A stretch of 64,000 nt of DNA from assembly GCA_964058805.1 (NCBI GenBank), contig CAXKVV010000108.1, positions 38,297 to 102,296 of the forward strand, read 5' to 3'. Below the pieces are notes generated by a model that was not told where the DNA came from, ran no database searches, and was given only the letters and a program-made list of their open reading frames with translations. The position numbers and the translations under genes were made by a program. The DNA comes from Schoenoplectus triqueter (Eukaryota > Streptophyta > Magnoliopsida > Poales > Cyperaceae). How positions within the stretch are numbered: the first letter of the stretch is position 1; the number at the start of each line of letters is the position of its first letter. This document shows, piece after piece, positions 1 through 11,694 of the stretch.

Positions 1-30
1 GTTTCTTTATTTTGGTGTTTTTGGTTGTAG

Positions 31-1565
31 CTGAAACTCTGGGATTTAAAACCTATCCCCTCCCTTATCTGAGCCCCCAAGCAACGGGAAAGAATCTTCT
101 TATTGGAGCTAGTTTTGCATCTGCTGGGTCTGGATACTCCGATCAAACCTCATACTTATACGTAAGTATCAGTTGATTATGCATTGAACTAGCTGTATGT
201 CATGTCTGTTTCAGTGGGTTAAAGTTTGATGGAGTTTGATGAATATTAACTAAAGATAAAGATCATCAATTTTACAATTTGTTTGGGGTTTTCTTCATAA
301 TTTTTTCATATTTCATGGTTTTCAGGGTGAACATGGACTGTGTGTTGGAAGGACCACAAATTAATTGCAATCCTTCAGATTCAACTATAATTCAAAACTA
401 ATTGCTAGAATTATTTGTCCGTTTGCCTAAATCACCCTTAAAATCACATAAATTATTAAAGCAATCAGTATACCAGTCGAAGATAATTTGTCTGTTTGCA
501 CAAATCACCCTTAAAATCTCAAAATTTTCAATTGGAACAGCATGCAATCTCATTGACTGGGCAACTGGAGTATTTCAAGGAGTACCAGTCGAAGATAGTA
601 CAGTTGGTCGGTCGCCGTAAGGCAAACAGTATAATTCGAGGTGCATTATACGTACTGGGAACAGGAACAGGTGATTTTTTGCAGAATTACTATATCAACT
701 CTGAACTCCGCAAATTATATTCTGCTGATGCATTCTCAGACCTCCTCGTTGAAAAGTTATCAGAGTTCCTCGAGGTCAGTATTTCGTGAGGTGCAATTTT
801 AGTGATCCAGTTTATCTTTTTTTTATTTTTATTGTTGCACTTGACAAAATCGAAAACATTTCATGTGGTCCACTATATGAATCATAATGGAAAAGTAAGG
901 GACAATGAATCATAAGTTCAGATAGCTATAACTCGTCTTTTTTGGGATGTATTGTTAACTTTTATAGCCAATTGAAGAGTGAGGTAACATTTCTAAATTC
1001 TTTTGGCAGATACATTACCTTTGAAAAGAATTTGTCCGAATTTGTATACACAGTATCTGGGCCTCAAAGACATTGATTAAGGCTCATATTTCCATATTAT
1101 ATAAGGGCTGATAAAATTAAAAGTTTCAGTTGAGTCCACATTTAACATTTCTCAAAAAAAAAAGAAATACATGAAAGCTCGCCTCCAAAATTCCTTCCTT
1201 TTTCTTTCTTTATGATACTGCAGGCACTGTACAGTTTGGGGGCCAGGAGAATTGGTGTATGTTCACTAGCACCGTTGGGTTGTCTGCCGGCAATGATTCG
1301 AGTATTCGGTCATGGCAGCAAAGCATGTGTGACACGCTTCAATGAAGATGCCATGGCTTTCAATCAAAAGTTAAACCACACCATACTCGCCATATCGAAG
1401 AAATATACTGATCTCAGGATAGTTGTCTTTGACATCTATCGGCCAGTGTATGATCTTGTAACCGCACCTTCAAAACAAGGTAAGTGAACTTGCTTTGAAC
1501 TTTAATATTAATGCAAACGAAATATATGTTTTAAATCAGTAGAACTACTGGGTTTTAATTTTGCA

Positions 1566-1620
<55 letters not shown>

Positions 1621-2699
1621 TTTGGCTAATATGTTTAATTTTTCATACTCAAAATTTTAATTTAATTAGTTCAATAATAATTTTATATCATAATCTTGTA
1701 GAATACTAATTTCATTGTATTTGGAGTTAGTTTACTATGCTTAATGATTTTTGAAAAATAGCTTTGAAGTGATAGAAAAATAATAAAAATTGTATGTCAA
1801 AAAATATACTTTTTAAAAATCATTAAACATAGCAAATTAATTTCAAACACGATGAAAATTAGTATACCATAAGATTATGATATAAAGATTTTATTGAGCT
1901 ACTTAAATTAAAACTTCAAGTATGAAAAATTTAAATTTGACTTGTTAGCATTTTGAGTTAAAAAGCTAACAGAAATATGTTAGACAAACTCTCTCTCTCT
2001 ATATAGTAAAAATAGTATGAGTTTAATCTTAACTCAAAAAATATATTAAATTATTTTTAAATTTTGATTATCAATCTTTTTAAATTCTTCATATGAAAAT
2101 TTTGTGAGATATAAAAATTTAAGAGTGTTTTGAGCTTTTTTAAGTTATTATTTTTAATTTTTAAAACATCTTCTCTAAAACGGTGATTCAAAAAGCTGAA
2201 AACACTATAAATTTTTATATCCCACGAGATTTTCATATAAAAATTTAATGAGCTTGATAAATCAATATTTGAAGATGATTTGATATTTTTTTTAGTTAAG
2301 TTCACGAAAGATCTCCCAATTTTACTATATATATAGTATGTGTTTAAGCAATATCATTAACAATTAAAATTTGATTCGTTAATATTTCGAGTTAAAATGT
2401 TAACTGAAGTATGCTAAATAAACTATATATATATATATATCTTAAATACATAAGAAAACGAGGAATACACGCGTATATTTACTACATGAATATATTACAT
2501 AGGGTTTGTCGAGGCAAGACGAGGCTGCTGCAGGACGGGTGCATCCGTGAAAACATCAGTTCTCTGCAGGCCAAAATCAGTCGGCACATGCTCAAATGCT
2601 ACAAGTTATGTGTTTTGGGATAGTGTCCATCCTTCAGAGGCCGCGAACAAAGTTATTTCCCAGTCTCTTATTATGGCCGGAGTTCCTCTTATCAGCTAG
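31..2699 (+). CDS. GDSL esterase/lipase, 3' portion (partial gene, four exons)
   Basis: SGNH/GDSL hydrolase of the large plant secreted esterase/lipase family; exact substrate unknown. Coding exons by GT-AG sites and phase are 31-161, 541-774, 1224-1479 and 2503-2699 (stop TAG). They give about 271 residues in one continuous frame. The upstream exon or exons with the signal peptide and the GDS serine block lie before the window. Seen in order: TYPLPYLSPQATGKN, LLIGASFASAGSGY, the block III region GTGTGDFLQNYY, LGARRIGVCSLAPLGCLPA, the cysteine-rich GFVEARRGCC, SVGTCSNATSYVFWD, and the catalytic Asp-His block DSVHP. The order and spacing match the Arabidopsis At5g03810-type family. In block III the usual Asn (or Ser) before Asp is Gly. 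Intron 3 (1480-2502) is swollen by foldback elements. Family assignment is firm; exact junctions are inferred. Confidence 0.9.
405..600 (+). repeat. short direct duplication in GDSL intron 1 reaching into exon 2
   Basis: A block beginning TTTGTCCGTTTGCCTAAATC near 416 recurs with a few changes near 489, about 73 bases later, both followed by ACCCTTAAAATC. The words ACCAGTCGAAGATA occur in the intron near 472 and again inside exon 2 near 583. The intron end therefore looks partly built from exon 2 sequence and its flank. Confidence 0.6.
1570..2007. mobile_element. foldback MITE with TA/GA microsatellite ends, in GDSL intron 3
   Basis: The left end is a (TA)n(GA)n tract at about 1570-1620 followed by TTTGGCTAATATG. 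The right end reads CATATTTCTGTTAGC-like sequence on the complement and closes with CTCTCTCTCTATATAG near 1989-2006. Long imperfect inverted arms meet near 1790 (for example AATCATTAAACATAGCAAA at about 1816 against the complement of a block near 1735). No coding sequence. Superfamily not assigned. Confidence 0.65.
2008..2440. mobile_element. second foldback repeat in GDSL intron 3
   Basis: Inverted arms of roughly 90 bases lie at about 2053-2143 and 2190-2278, sharing the words TCATATGAAAATTTT and GAGATATAAAAATTTAA on opposite strands. Sequence at 2365-2430 (GAGTTAAAATGTTAACTGAAG) resembles 1945-1985 of the neighbouring element. The two elements are therefore probably nested. A TA tract at about 2426-2440 ends the block, 62 bases before the last exon. 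Confidence 0.5.
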
Positions 2700-3414
2700 A
2701 ATTCAGATTGAGATATAACGATGCATACAACTACGCTTTTCTTATCTTAGCCATTTTGTTGTAGGATTTTCGATAATACGAGGAACAAGTAGCACAGTGT
2801 TTTAGATTGCTGGTGCCGTAAATTATGAAATGTTATATGTATTGTGGTGCTGTAGACAAGTAAAGCTTTCTATTTGTTTTTCTTATAGCAAGTGTTTTGC
2901 AGCTTTTGCTGTTTGGATGTGGGACTAAAATGAAAAAAAAAAATGCTTCTGCAAAATTTACACTTTTCAATCATTCCAGAACTGTCTGGCATGTGTCCCA
3001 ACTCCCAAGTTTTTTTTTAATCCGTCTAATATTATGAGAAATTGAGAATGCTGCATGTTGCGTGCCAGCAGATTATTCAAATCTTAATTAAATGAAAATG
3101 AATCACATGTTTGTCAACCAATAATATTTCTCGGTTTAAGTGGCATTATAAATTTTGTAAAAGGTTCATCAAAGAAGCCTGAAGAACTTGCCTCAATTGC
3201 ATCTGTAGGTGTTATCAGATTAAAAATATTTAGCTGAAGTATAATGAACACAATCAGGAGTATCTGGTATCTATCTGTATACACCTGATAGTGTATCATC
3301 AGATGCATGTCCAATCATTCGTAAGGTAAGACAATCTTGCAATTATTTGGGTACACATAAAATTAGCCTGTAAAAAAATAAGTAAGGATACGGTAAGAGT
3401 TATTATTTATCTAT

Positions 3415-3555
3415 TATCTATTTCATTGATAATTATATTATAATTTATTTCATTATTAATTATATTATAATCTTTTTTATTGCTAATTATATTATAACAT
3501 TTTTCACTACTAATTATATTATAATCTTTTTCATTGCTAACTATATTATATTTGT
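3415..3555. repeat. minisatellite, 27-base unit, about five copies
   Basis: Successive units carry the core AATTATATTATAATCTTTTT with changes, starting TTTCATTGATAATTATATTA, TTTCATTATTAATTATATTA, TTTTATTGCTAATTATATTA, TTTCACTACTAATTATATTA and TTTCATTGCTAACTATATTA. The spacing of 27 is even. Confidence 0.8.
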
Positions 3556-4149
3556 TTCCATTTTAAAAGCCGTTTGGCCGTTTACTCAGCCCGCATCGTG
3601 TCTGATAAGATAGATATAGATATAATTTTATTTTCGTTAAGTTATCAGATATAGATATAATAAAAAAATATTAACTTATTAAATATGAATATAGATAAAA
3701 GATTTTTATTATCTTACCCTATCCATTCTATACATTGATATCCTTATCTAAAGGATGTGGATTCGTCGTAGATATCATTTTTTGGCTGAACCTGACGGGT
3801 CGTCCTGGTCGAATTACACCCTGACTTGGTATGATTCATGAAAATAAAATGGGATACACAATATAAAACTTTTATCCATTTCCGATGGTTCGAGTCAAGT
3901 TGAATCTGACATATTTTATTTTAAGAATTAAAGATCAATTTGGTTCTTTCAAACAATTTTAAGGACTAATTTTCGTGCAAATGAAAATTTATGGACCAAT
4001 TTGTTCTTTTTTGAAAGTTTTAGGGCCAGAATATGAGTTCGTCCTTTATATAAGATATATGGGGTTTAATAATTTATAATTGTTTGTATTTCGATATGAA
4101 GTACAGGAGGTTCAAATTTTTATTGTAACATTTTTGACATTCAGATTTA

Positions 4150-4375
4150 TCCATCTTATTAAATTATTTGTATAAAAAATATTGGGATACAAAATTTTGA
4201 AGTATTTAAGTATTTATTTTAGATTATTAGAAATCCGCTCTAAATAATAATAATAAAGTAATCAATATTTGTATATCATTTCAAAAAATCCAAGATAAAT
4301 ATATAAAACTCTAAATACCTCAAAATTTTGTATCCCATAATTTTTTATATGAAGGATTTAATGAGAAAGTTAAAT
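4150..4375. mobile_element. foldback repeat (MITE-like)
   Basis: The block near 4162-4225 (GGGATACAAAATTTTGAAGT) is complementary to the block near 4300-4370 (CTCAAAATTTTGTATCCCAT), with about 60-base arms and an AT-rich loop. No target-site duplication resolved. Confidence 0.55.
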
Positions 4376-5262
4376 CATAATTTTAGACATGTTACATAAA
4401 AAATTAAGTCGTGTACACTTTGAGCTGAAATGTAAATATTTTTATATTAAATCAACTTCAAAATATAATTAAAAATCCATATATGATTAATGTGACGAAA
4501 TTTTAAATCATAACGTTATCGGTCCATTATTCCAACAGCTGATTAAATTTTGATGGTCCAATTTCAAAAGTTTCGTGATGACGGTTAAACATATTTAAAC
4601 TGAAAAAATTGTTGTACCGAATATGAGGGACAGGCGCACAACAGCAATCTAAATTAAACCCGCTAAAAATAGTAACAAAAAATGAACTACATGCAGTGGT
4701 TGAACACTTGAATGGGGAATTAATTTGAGAATGGTCCAGTGCTACTTCACCAGATTCATGCATGTTCCGAGCTGGAAGCTCCAAGTTGAGGCTTTTCACA
4801 GCATTAGTATTAATTGTTAATGATATTGCTTTCCTGTTGTGCTATTGAGGTTGCCTCTACCCCCTCTACTCAATTCATTATTTGACAACCAACATGACCT
4901 TTCACAATTTTTCTAAGCTCAATGAATTGCTACTTTTGGTCCCATGAGGGGCGGGGCTGAATTAACACATTTTTTTTTAAATAGAGAAATGAAAAATCTT
5001 TCGAACATAATATCATGAGTGGATTTTTTTACATCTACTAAGATGATTCAGAATTTATTTTCAGACTAGGTATGATGGTCTGAAATATAATTCCGGACCA
5101 AATTATTTATTTATTTTTTTTACTATCTGGCCTTGAGAGTAATTTCGGTCCAGCTTTATTTTCATACTAGCTAGCCCTTAAAGCAATTACTATCCAGAAT
5201 ATTTTTTTACGACTGATATCTGAACTATAAAGGAATTTTAAACATTTTTTTTCATGTTATCA

Positions 5263-5270
5263 CACTAATT
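5263..5270. repeat. target-site duplication, left copy (composite hAT)
   Basis: CACTAATT, identical to 8317-8324 on the other side of the element. Confidence 0.85.
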
Positions 5271-5436
5271 TAGGGGTGTCAAAATTATCCGACCAAATCC
5301 AAAATGATCCGGTAATTAATGGGTCGGATATGAGGTGAATTTTATGACCCGAAATGAATCCGGTTGGGTTCAGATCAATCCAATCTGACTCGATTAGATT
5401 TTATTTTGTTCATAACGGATATAGTAGAGTGTAGAG

Positions 5437-7090
5437 TAGAGACTTGCAAATGGTCTAGCCCGGTCCAAACCTAGACGGACCACGGGTCAGGATGGTCCAT
5501 GGTCCCGCATGGTCCGCACGGGACGGTCCTAAGCGGTCTAAACTCAAAAAAATCGAACTTGTCCCACCGTTGGCCCCCGGGGGTCGGACCCCCACGGGAT
5601 GGGACGGGCATTGTCTGGTCCGGTATGTTTTTTTTTTATGAATAGGAAAAAATAATAACTTATCATAATTTTTTAATAATAATTTTTAACTAATTCGAAT
5701 TCTTATTTTTAATTATTTAAAAATCTAATAATACTAGAAAATTAAAACAAATTCAAAAAAAATAAAATTTCAGAAAATTATAAAAAACAATAAAGGTTGA
5801 AAAATAAATTTATCAATTTTTAAAAATCCTAGATCTTTAAAAAATTTTAAAAATTTCATCAAATTAATTATATATTTTTTAATAGTTTAAAAATCAAATA
5901 ATACTATCAAATTTATAAAATACCAAAAATTATAAAAATTTATAAAATAAAATTTTTATAATATTTTGAGTTACCCTCCTACTTAACCCGGGCTTGAGAC
6001 CGGCTATGTAAAAAGAATATAGGCGGAATTATAACTTTTTTTGTTAGTAATGTTCTTTAAAAAAAGAAATTAAAAAAATAATTGAAATATTTAAAAATAG
6101 ATAAAAAGATTAAAATGGTAAGAAATACCAAACTCCTAGAAGTCGTTGTACATATACCATAAGTCATTGTCTTGAATGTCGTATGGGCTGTCAGAATCAT
6201 CTTCTAGAGGGATATCGGGGATATCGGTACTGCTTTCTTGAGTTTCTATGGTGGATGTTGTTGCCTCAAATGTGGTATCATGTTACATGCAACTTTTAGC
6301 ATCAATCATTTTTTTATTGCACACAAGTTGCTCAAAAAGTTTTGAACCCAATTTGGTACGCTTATCTGTTAGAATCCTGTTTGCCGAACTAAAACATGAT
6401 TCGGAAGGGATGGTTGAAACATGCACTGTAAATACGTCACGCGCCATCATCGTCAATGTTGGATAGGCAGTTGCATTCCTCTTCTAGTACTCTAGGATAT
6501 CAATTTGATCATCTTCCATACTTCCCAAACAATAACTTAGTAATTCATTATTATTTATTTGTTGATCTTCAAAACAATCATCATCTCACAACTTATTTAG
6601 CAATCCAGATGAACTATTACTTTTATACGATTAAAAATGAACACAATATAAGTGAATAAATTATGTAATAGGAAGAATGATAATTAAAATTCATACTTAA
6701 TGTTGCGACCGGTAGTAGAAGGATTATTAGTATTTCGTTGAGAATTATAAATGTTGAACATCTCCTCTAATAAGATATTTACGCGGTTTTCTCCCTCATT
6801 AGTGCATAGATGTAGATTTTATTTGTACCTTTGAAGAAACCTTACAGTATATTTTTTTCTTGAATGATGGATGAAAATAATTTGCGATAATTTTTATGGC
6901 GGGTACTTCCTCCTAATATTTGAGAAAATTTTCTTTCATTGCTTCTACGATTGGAGAAAGAGAGGAGTCGAGACTTTCTATATTTGAGAAATTAATCTGT
7001 GCAGTATGCGAAAATTCCATGATATGAAAACTTAAAACTTTTTTTTGTAAAATCTAATTTTCATCAATATAATGGATAGTAACAGAAAGA
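5437..7090 (-). mobile_element. nested hAT relic, homologous to the element at 34393-36743
   Basis: Starts with TAGAGACTTGCAAATGG, the same terminal type as the 34-36 kb element, followed by the same GGTCC-rich subterminal block and the same interior up to about 6820. Beyond that it keeps transposase sequence that the other copy lacks. Its right end is lost, running into unrelated GGTCGG-rich DNA near 7150. No target-site duplication is visible, as expected for a truncated copy. Confidence 0.7.
6240..7060 (-). pseudogene. hAT transposase relic (C-terminal part)
   Basis: On the complement, broken frames give the hAT C-terminal dimerisation region: a MARDV block, VSTIPSESCFSSANRIL, then GSKLFEQLVCNK. 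Upstream (higher coordinates) lie fragments such as YFHPSFKKK and PAIKIIANYF, typical of the plant hAT catalytic region, interrupted by stops and frameshifts. The paralogue at 35418-35960 reads with fewer breaks in the dimerisation part. Not able to make a transposase. Confidence 0.75.
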
Positions 7091-7149
7091 GTAACTAAGA
7101 CCGTGTTTACCGCCCGTCAAAATATCAGAGATAATTAAAACCTTATAGT

Positions 7150-7471
7150 TGGCATATCTCGGGTCTGGTCGGGTCAGATTTTGAGTTGTCTAATTTCGGA
7201 TCATTTCAGGTTTTGGGTCGTTCAGGTTCGGGTTGGGTCGGATTTCGGGTAGTCTGATGTTGGGTCATCTCGGGTTTTCGGTCGTCCGGGTTCGAATTAG
7301 GTCGGGTTGGGTCGGGTCTCGAACACTGTAATCTCGGGTTATCTCAGATTTTGGGTCATCTCAGGTCGGGTTTGGATTATTTTAACTTTTTCAAAAAATC
7401 GAGTCAGGTTAGGTTCAGGTCCGGACGGGTCAGGTCGGTTTTTCAGATCGGATCAAATTTTGCCACCTCTA
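7150..7471. mobile_element. unpaired hAT right end, GGTCGG-rich
   Basis: A run of GGGTCGG, GGTTCGGG and TCTCGGGT words ends in TTTTGCCACCTCTA at 7471, the complement of a TAGAGGTGGCAAAA hAT terminus. No matching left end with a shared 8-bp flank was found, so it is a fragment. Confidence 0.5.
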
Positions 7472-7610
7472 GCTTAACATGATGCATTTTGGAGGGAATT
7501 TTAAAAAAAAAGAGTGTAGCCCATGAACGATAGCGATACGTTTGAGAGACAAAAGTGATGGGAGCCTGGAAGTCGAACTCAAACCTCTTCGAATAGGTTT
7601 AAATCTATAT

Positions 7611-8095
7611 TGCACGGGTACAGGTGTGGATATCGTATCTGATACGGTGCGAGTGTGGTGATATGGAAAATTTAAAAAACTTCGGATACAGGTGCAGCTA
7701 TATATAATAAATTATTATATAAAATATAAATAAATTATATAATAAATAAAGTTGAGAAGAAATCATTATGTTCTATTGATATATAAATAATTGAAATGTT
7801 ATAGCAACACTAAGGACATGATATAAATTTATCTCAAAGACGTATCGAAGGAGTATCAGAGCATATCGATGAGTATCGAGGGCGTATTCTTGACCAAATG
7901 CACCAAAATACCTTGAAAAAATATCATGAACGTATCAGAGGCGTATCGAGACATATTGGAGCATATCAGGATGTATCAGGACGTATCAAAGTTGTCAGGA
8001 TATTTCGATACGCCTGCTAGAATATCAGATGTGTATCGCACGCGAATCACACCCGCACCTGTATCGAATACGTATCCGATACGGGACACATGGGT
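7611..8095. mobile_element. inverted-repeat element with GTATC-type internal repeats
   Basis: The left arm (7611-7663) contains GATATCGTATCTGATACGG followed by TGCGAGTGTG. The right arm (8046-8092) read on the complement contains CGTATCGGATACGTATTCGA and TGCGGGTGTG. Between them, from about 7835 to 8035, the words CGTATCGAAGG, GTATCAGAG, GTATCGAGG and GTATCAGGA recur about ten times. Looks like a small non-autonomous transposon with subterminal repeats. Superfamily not assigned. Confidence 0.55.
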
Positions 8096-8316
8096 AAAAT
8101 GCTGAATCTGGGTAATTCAGATTTGAATAGACAAGACCACTTCAGTTATCGTTCAAATTCAACATTCACGAAATGTATTCAAATCATATGGGTCGGGTCG
8201 GGTTAACCCACGACCCGATCGGTCGGGTATGGGTCATAGAATTTTAATCCTTGACGGGTCGGATCAAATCCGTTTAATAAAATAATACAACCCGATCTGA
8301 ACCATTGACACCCCTA

Positions 8317-8324
8317 CACTAATT
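8317..8324. repeat. target-site duplication, right copy (composite hAT)
   Basis: CACTAATT, immediately after the terminal CACCCCTA. Confidence 0.85.
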
Positions 8325-9548
8325 GTACTTATAAATAAATTAAATAATTATCATATTATCACACTAAATAAAAAAATATATAATTAAAAATTAAACATGA
8401 AAAGTTTGTACAAACGTAAAAATTAAATATAAAAAATTCATATAAATATTATAATTAAACATGACAAGTTCATACAAACATAAAAAGTTAAATCATAATT
8501 TGAGGAAATAATTATTATGAAAACACGTGGACAAAAAATCTCCATAGTGTTTTTTGAAAAAAGCTAGAGATCCAATGATATTGTTGTCAATATCATAATT
8601 GATATTGATTTCATTATAGCTTATTTATATAGTATTTTATTGTATGTGCTGTATTTAGATTATTTTTTTTTCAATTGAAGAATAAATTAATGTATGACAT
8701 AAGTTAAATAATAATCATTAAAATAAATAAGAACTCATTTGACATAAATAATAAAATTTAGATCAACAAAAATATTAATAATGGTATTATAATACTTACT
8801 CTGATGTAAAAAAAATTGGTCGGTAATTATTTTTCGGGAGAGATCCTAACCATAAAAAATGGTCCGGAATATATTTTCGGGCCAAATATGTTATCCGGAA
8901 TATATTCACAGACCATGCTAGTAGATGATAAAAAAAATCCAATCATGCTATCATATGTGAAAAACTTTTTCATTTTTCTATTTCTAGAAAAAATGTAATT
9001 AATATCTATAAATAGTAGTGAGGTAATATTGTTGAATTTCTCATGCTTTTGGTTTGTAAAAGTTTAGCCGCTGGAACTTTTAATTTGAACAAATATTATG
9101 AATTAGACAATCAGCAACAATAACTCGTGACACGTCTCTAACAGTTGATTTAAATATATCCATGATTAAAATAGTTATTAATTTAAAGTATAAAATGAAG
9201 AGAAGTATGATATATTATAGTTTTATAATTTAAAAATATCTATGATTTAGCAATTTATAATATGCAAAATTTTAGTTAATTAATTAAAATAATATAAGGA
9301 ATTAAAACATAATTTATAATATATAAGAAATGTTTTTTTACTTCATTTTATTTTAGTTGTACCTTTTATAAAATAAAAAGCTTGGAAGTTTTCATTCAAA
9401 TTAAAAGTTCACAGTCAATTTATTATAAATTAAGAAATATATCAGGTTATAGAATTGACGCCTCAAACAAATTTTTTTTTTCTTACTATCACATATTAGG
9501 CGGTGTTGAATTGTCAATTCATTATCCAACCTTCGGATCGATCCGAAC
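8325..9548. other. AT-rich gene-free stretch
   Basis: Low-complexity AT-rich DNA with no coding frame I can defend. The 8816-8998 open frame has no recognisable content. Confidence 0.5.
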
Positions 9549-9960
9549 TAGGGGTGGCAATCGGGCGGGTTGGGTCGAATAAGTTTGACTAAAAAAATAT
9601 TGGGTCACGGTTAGATTCAGGTCGACCTGATTCAGATCGGATCGAGTTTCAGGGCGAACTTTGTCGGGTTTTTTGAGTTTCAAGTCATTCCGGGTTGGAC
9701 TAGTTTGAGTTTTAGGTTCTTAATAGTTTAGGTCGGCTTGGGTTTCAGATCATTCGGGTTCGGCTCGGGTCATTTGAGTTCAGGTCGGGTCAATTTTAAG
9801 TTATTTGATATCGGATAGTCTCGGGTTTTGGATTGTTTCAGGTTGGGTTGGGCCGGACCAGGTTTTTTTTCTCGTGATGTTTTACTTCAGGTCGGGTCGG
9901 ATCAGATTTTAGGTCAGATTGGATTTCGAGTCATCAGACTTTAAAACTTTTTTTTTTGAG
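9549..9960. mobile_element. hAT left end (TAGGGGTGGCAA type), GGTCGG-rich fragment
   Basis: Begins TAGGGGTGGCAATCGGGCGG at 9549, a standard plant hAT terminus, followed by about 400 bases of GGGTCGG and GGTTCGG words. No right terminus with a shared 8-bp flank is visible downstream. Treated as a solo or truncated end. Confidence 0.55.
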
Positions 9961-11690
9961 AAAATATAATTTTAGCCAAAGTTAGGTATAGAATAACAAT
10001 TATGTTATGATCAATTTGTCTTCTCAAATAATATGGATATGATTAATTAATTTGAGTCTTGTCAAAATCAGTTTCAGATCGATATATTTTATTTAATTAA
10101 CAAACTGAAAGCATGCTACTTATGATAATTATGATTAATAAACATTATTTTTTGTGATAATTTTAATTTACTATATATAAATTTTAATTAATAAATATTA
10201 TTATTTTGATTTGAAATGTAATTTTTTTATTTCATTATAAACTATGAATATATATGCATGTAGGTAAGAAAAAAAATCTCATTTAATTACTTTCAACAGC
10301 GACTAACACTCGAGCAAGATCGACTTTATCTTTACTAGAAGGGAGAAGAAATCCAACTGTATGAATTGTAAGGTTATACTTGATGAATGTATCGTCACAC
10401 AACACAAGTTTTAGTGGCTGACTTTCATTTTCAGGTATGCTACCGATCGAATGATAAAGACAATGTTTTCAAATGAAAGAAAAAAAAGTCAGACATTTGA
10501 ATCCAAATATAAATTTTCTTAGAACATTTAGCTAAAATAATGCTGTGGAATTGTATGCAATGGCCTGTCGTTTGTATCGCTTATCGACTATTGTAATATT
10601 TTGTTGATTATTAAATAATGTTGATTGGGAGACGTTTCCAAATGTTTCAATAAAGGATACATGAACTGCGCCTTTTCTCTTGTTTTATTCACTCTATTGC
10701 CACACGAATTTGTGTATCTGATAGAAAAAATGAAATGATATGAAAAAGAACGATTGTTTTAGTGTATTTGAAAACAGTTTTAAATAAAGAAAGTTACTCG
10801 GTCCGTTTACAATTAATCATGGCTTCTAAATAAATATTTTTTATCCATTTGAATTGGCCAATGCATCGACGCTAATATCAATATAAAAACAAATAAAAAT
10901 CAAATCTAAAATAAAAAAACTGCGTAATCTTGATGTACACATCCTGATCATCAGGACAAATCTTGAATCAAATTAGCAACAAAATCATCCGCTTATATAA
11001 AATATTGACTATACTTCCATATTTATCGATGTGACATGAGGTGTCACAAAATTAATAGAAATTGATGTATCAACTTTCAGCTTCCACTAAGACTTGAAAG
11101 ATCGATAGAAGAGAATTAAGTAGAACCGTATAAATTATTATACAAAAAATTGAAAATATGTCGCATCCGTCCAAAAAGTGACTACAACTTTTTCACCGCA
11201 CGCACAAGCAGTATAAAATATGAATAGTTGACGTAATTGTAAATGGCAGACGGTATATATTTATTTAACGGAACAGTATGTTTATTAAATTAAACGTATA
11301 ATTATTAATTACAGTTTGTTAATTGAATGACAGTTACGTACATATTTGTTAATATGGAGCACATATATTTGCTAAATAGACATACAATTATTAACCGTCA
11401 AAGTTGAAAAATCTTCTAAGTTCTAACAGATATGCTAGCTTTTATAGTTAGTAATTAATTATCTATTTCGTTTAAGAAATATGTGTTTTATTTAATGAAT
11501 ATATAATTATTATTAATAATTATGTCAGTCGTTTAATTTTTATGCTGCATGTGGGTGAAAAATATACAACTACTTTTGGGATGAACAAAGTATAGTTAAT
11601 AACTTTATGTTCTATTTAATAAATAAGTGCTCGGTCTAACAAATATATATCCGATGTTAACAATTATATTAGCAATTTTAATGCTCAATT
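9961..11690. other. AT-rich gene-free stretch with one LINE scrap
   Basis: Apart from the endonuclease remnant at 10313-10436 I see no gene, RNA or ordered repeat. Confidence 0.5.
10313..10436 (+). pseudogene. LINE ORF2 endonuclease remnant
   Basis: The frame from 10313 reads SKIDFIFTRREKK, then NCKVILDECIVTQHK, then, after an in-frame stop and a one-base shift, LVADFHFQ. This follows the plant LINE (L1-type) endonuclease pattern of a QIDYIL-type block, a DCKVIPGE-type block and HRLLVADF. Only about 40 residues survive and no reverse transcriptase follows, so it is a dead scrap. Confidence 0.55.
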
Positions 11691-11694
11691 TCAT

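Larger units (their letters stand above)
2700..5262. other. gene-free stretch after the GDSL gene: minisatellite, foldback repeat, AT-rich DNA
   Basis: Holds the 3' flank of the GDSL gene, a 27-base minisatellite (3415-3555) and a foldback repeat (4150-4375). Two short open frames on the minus strand (3114-3314 and 4527-4799) show no family I recognise and have no splice context. I see no gene here. Confidence 0.6.
5271..8316. mobile_element. composite hAT element with 8-bp target-site duplication
   Basis: The left end TAGGGGTGTCAA at 5271 and the right end TTGACACCCCTA ending at 8316 form a perfect 12-bp terminal inverted repeat. The flanks CACTAATT (5263-5270 and 8317-8324) are an exact 8-bp direct repeat, the hallmark of hAT insertions. 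The subterminal parts on both sides are rich in GGTCGG/CCGACC words. The interior is not one element: it contains a decayed hAT copy from 5437, an unpaired hAT right end at 7471, and an inverted-repeat element at 7611-8095. The whole is non-autonomous. Confidence 0.85.

Noticed and set aside
3114..3314. Minus-strand 66-codon frame ending DEPFTKFIMPLKPRN
   Set aside because: The last half looks protein-like, but there is no family match I know, no start context, and the first half is low-information.
4527..4799. Minus-strand 90-codon frame with a CCC cluster
   Set aside because: No recognisable family and no neighbouring exons; likely chance.
5437..7471. Pairing TAGAGACTTGCAAATGG (5437) with CCACCTCTA (7471) as the two ends of one hAT element
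   Set aside because: The 8-base flanks (GTGTAGAG and GCTTAACA) do not match, so they are ends of different elements.
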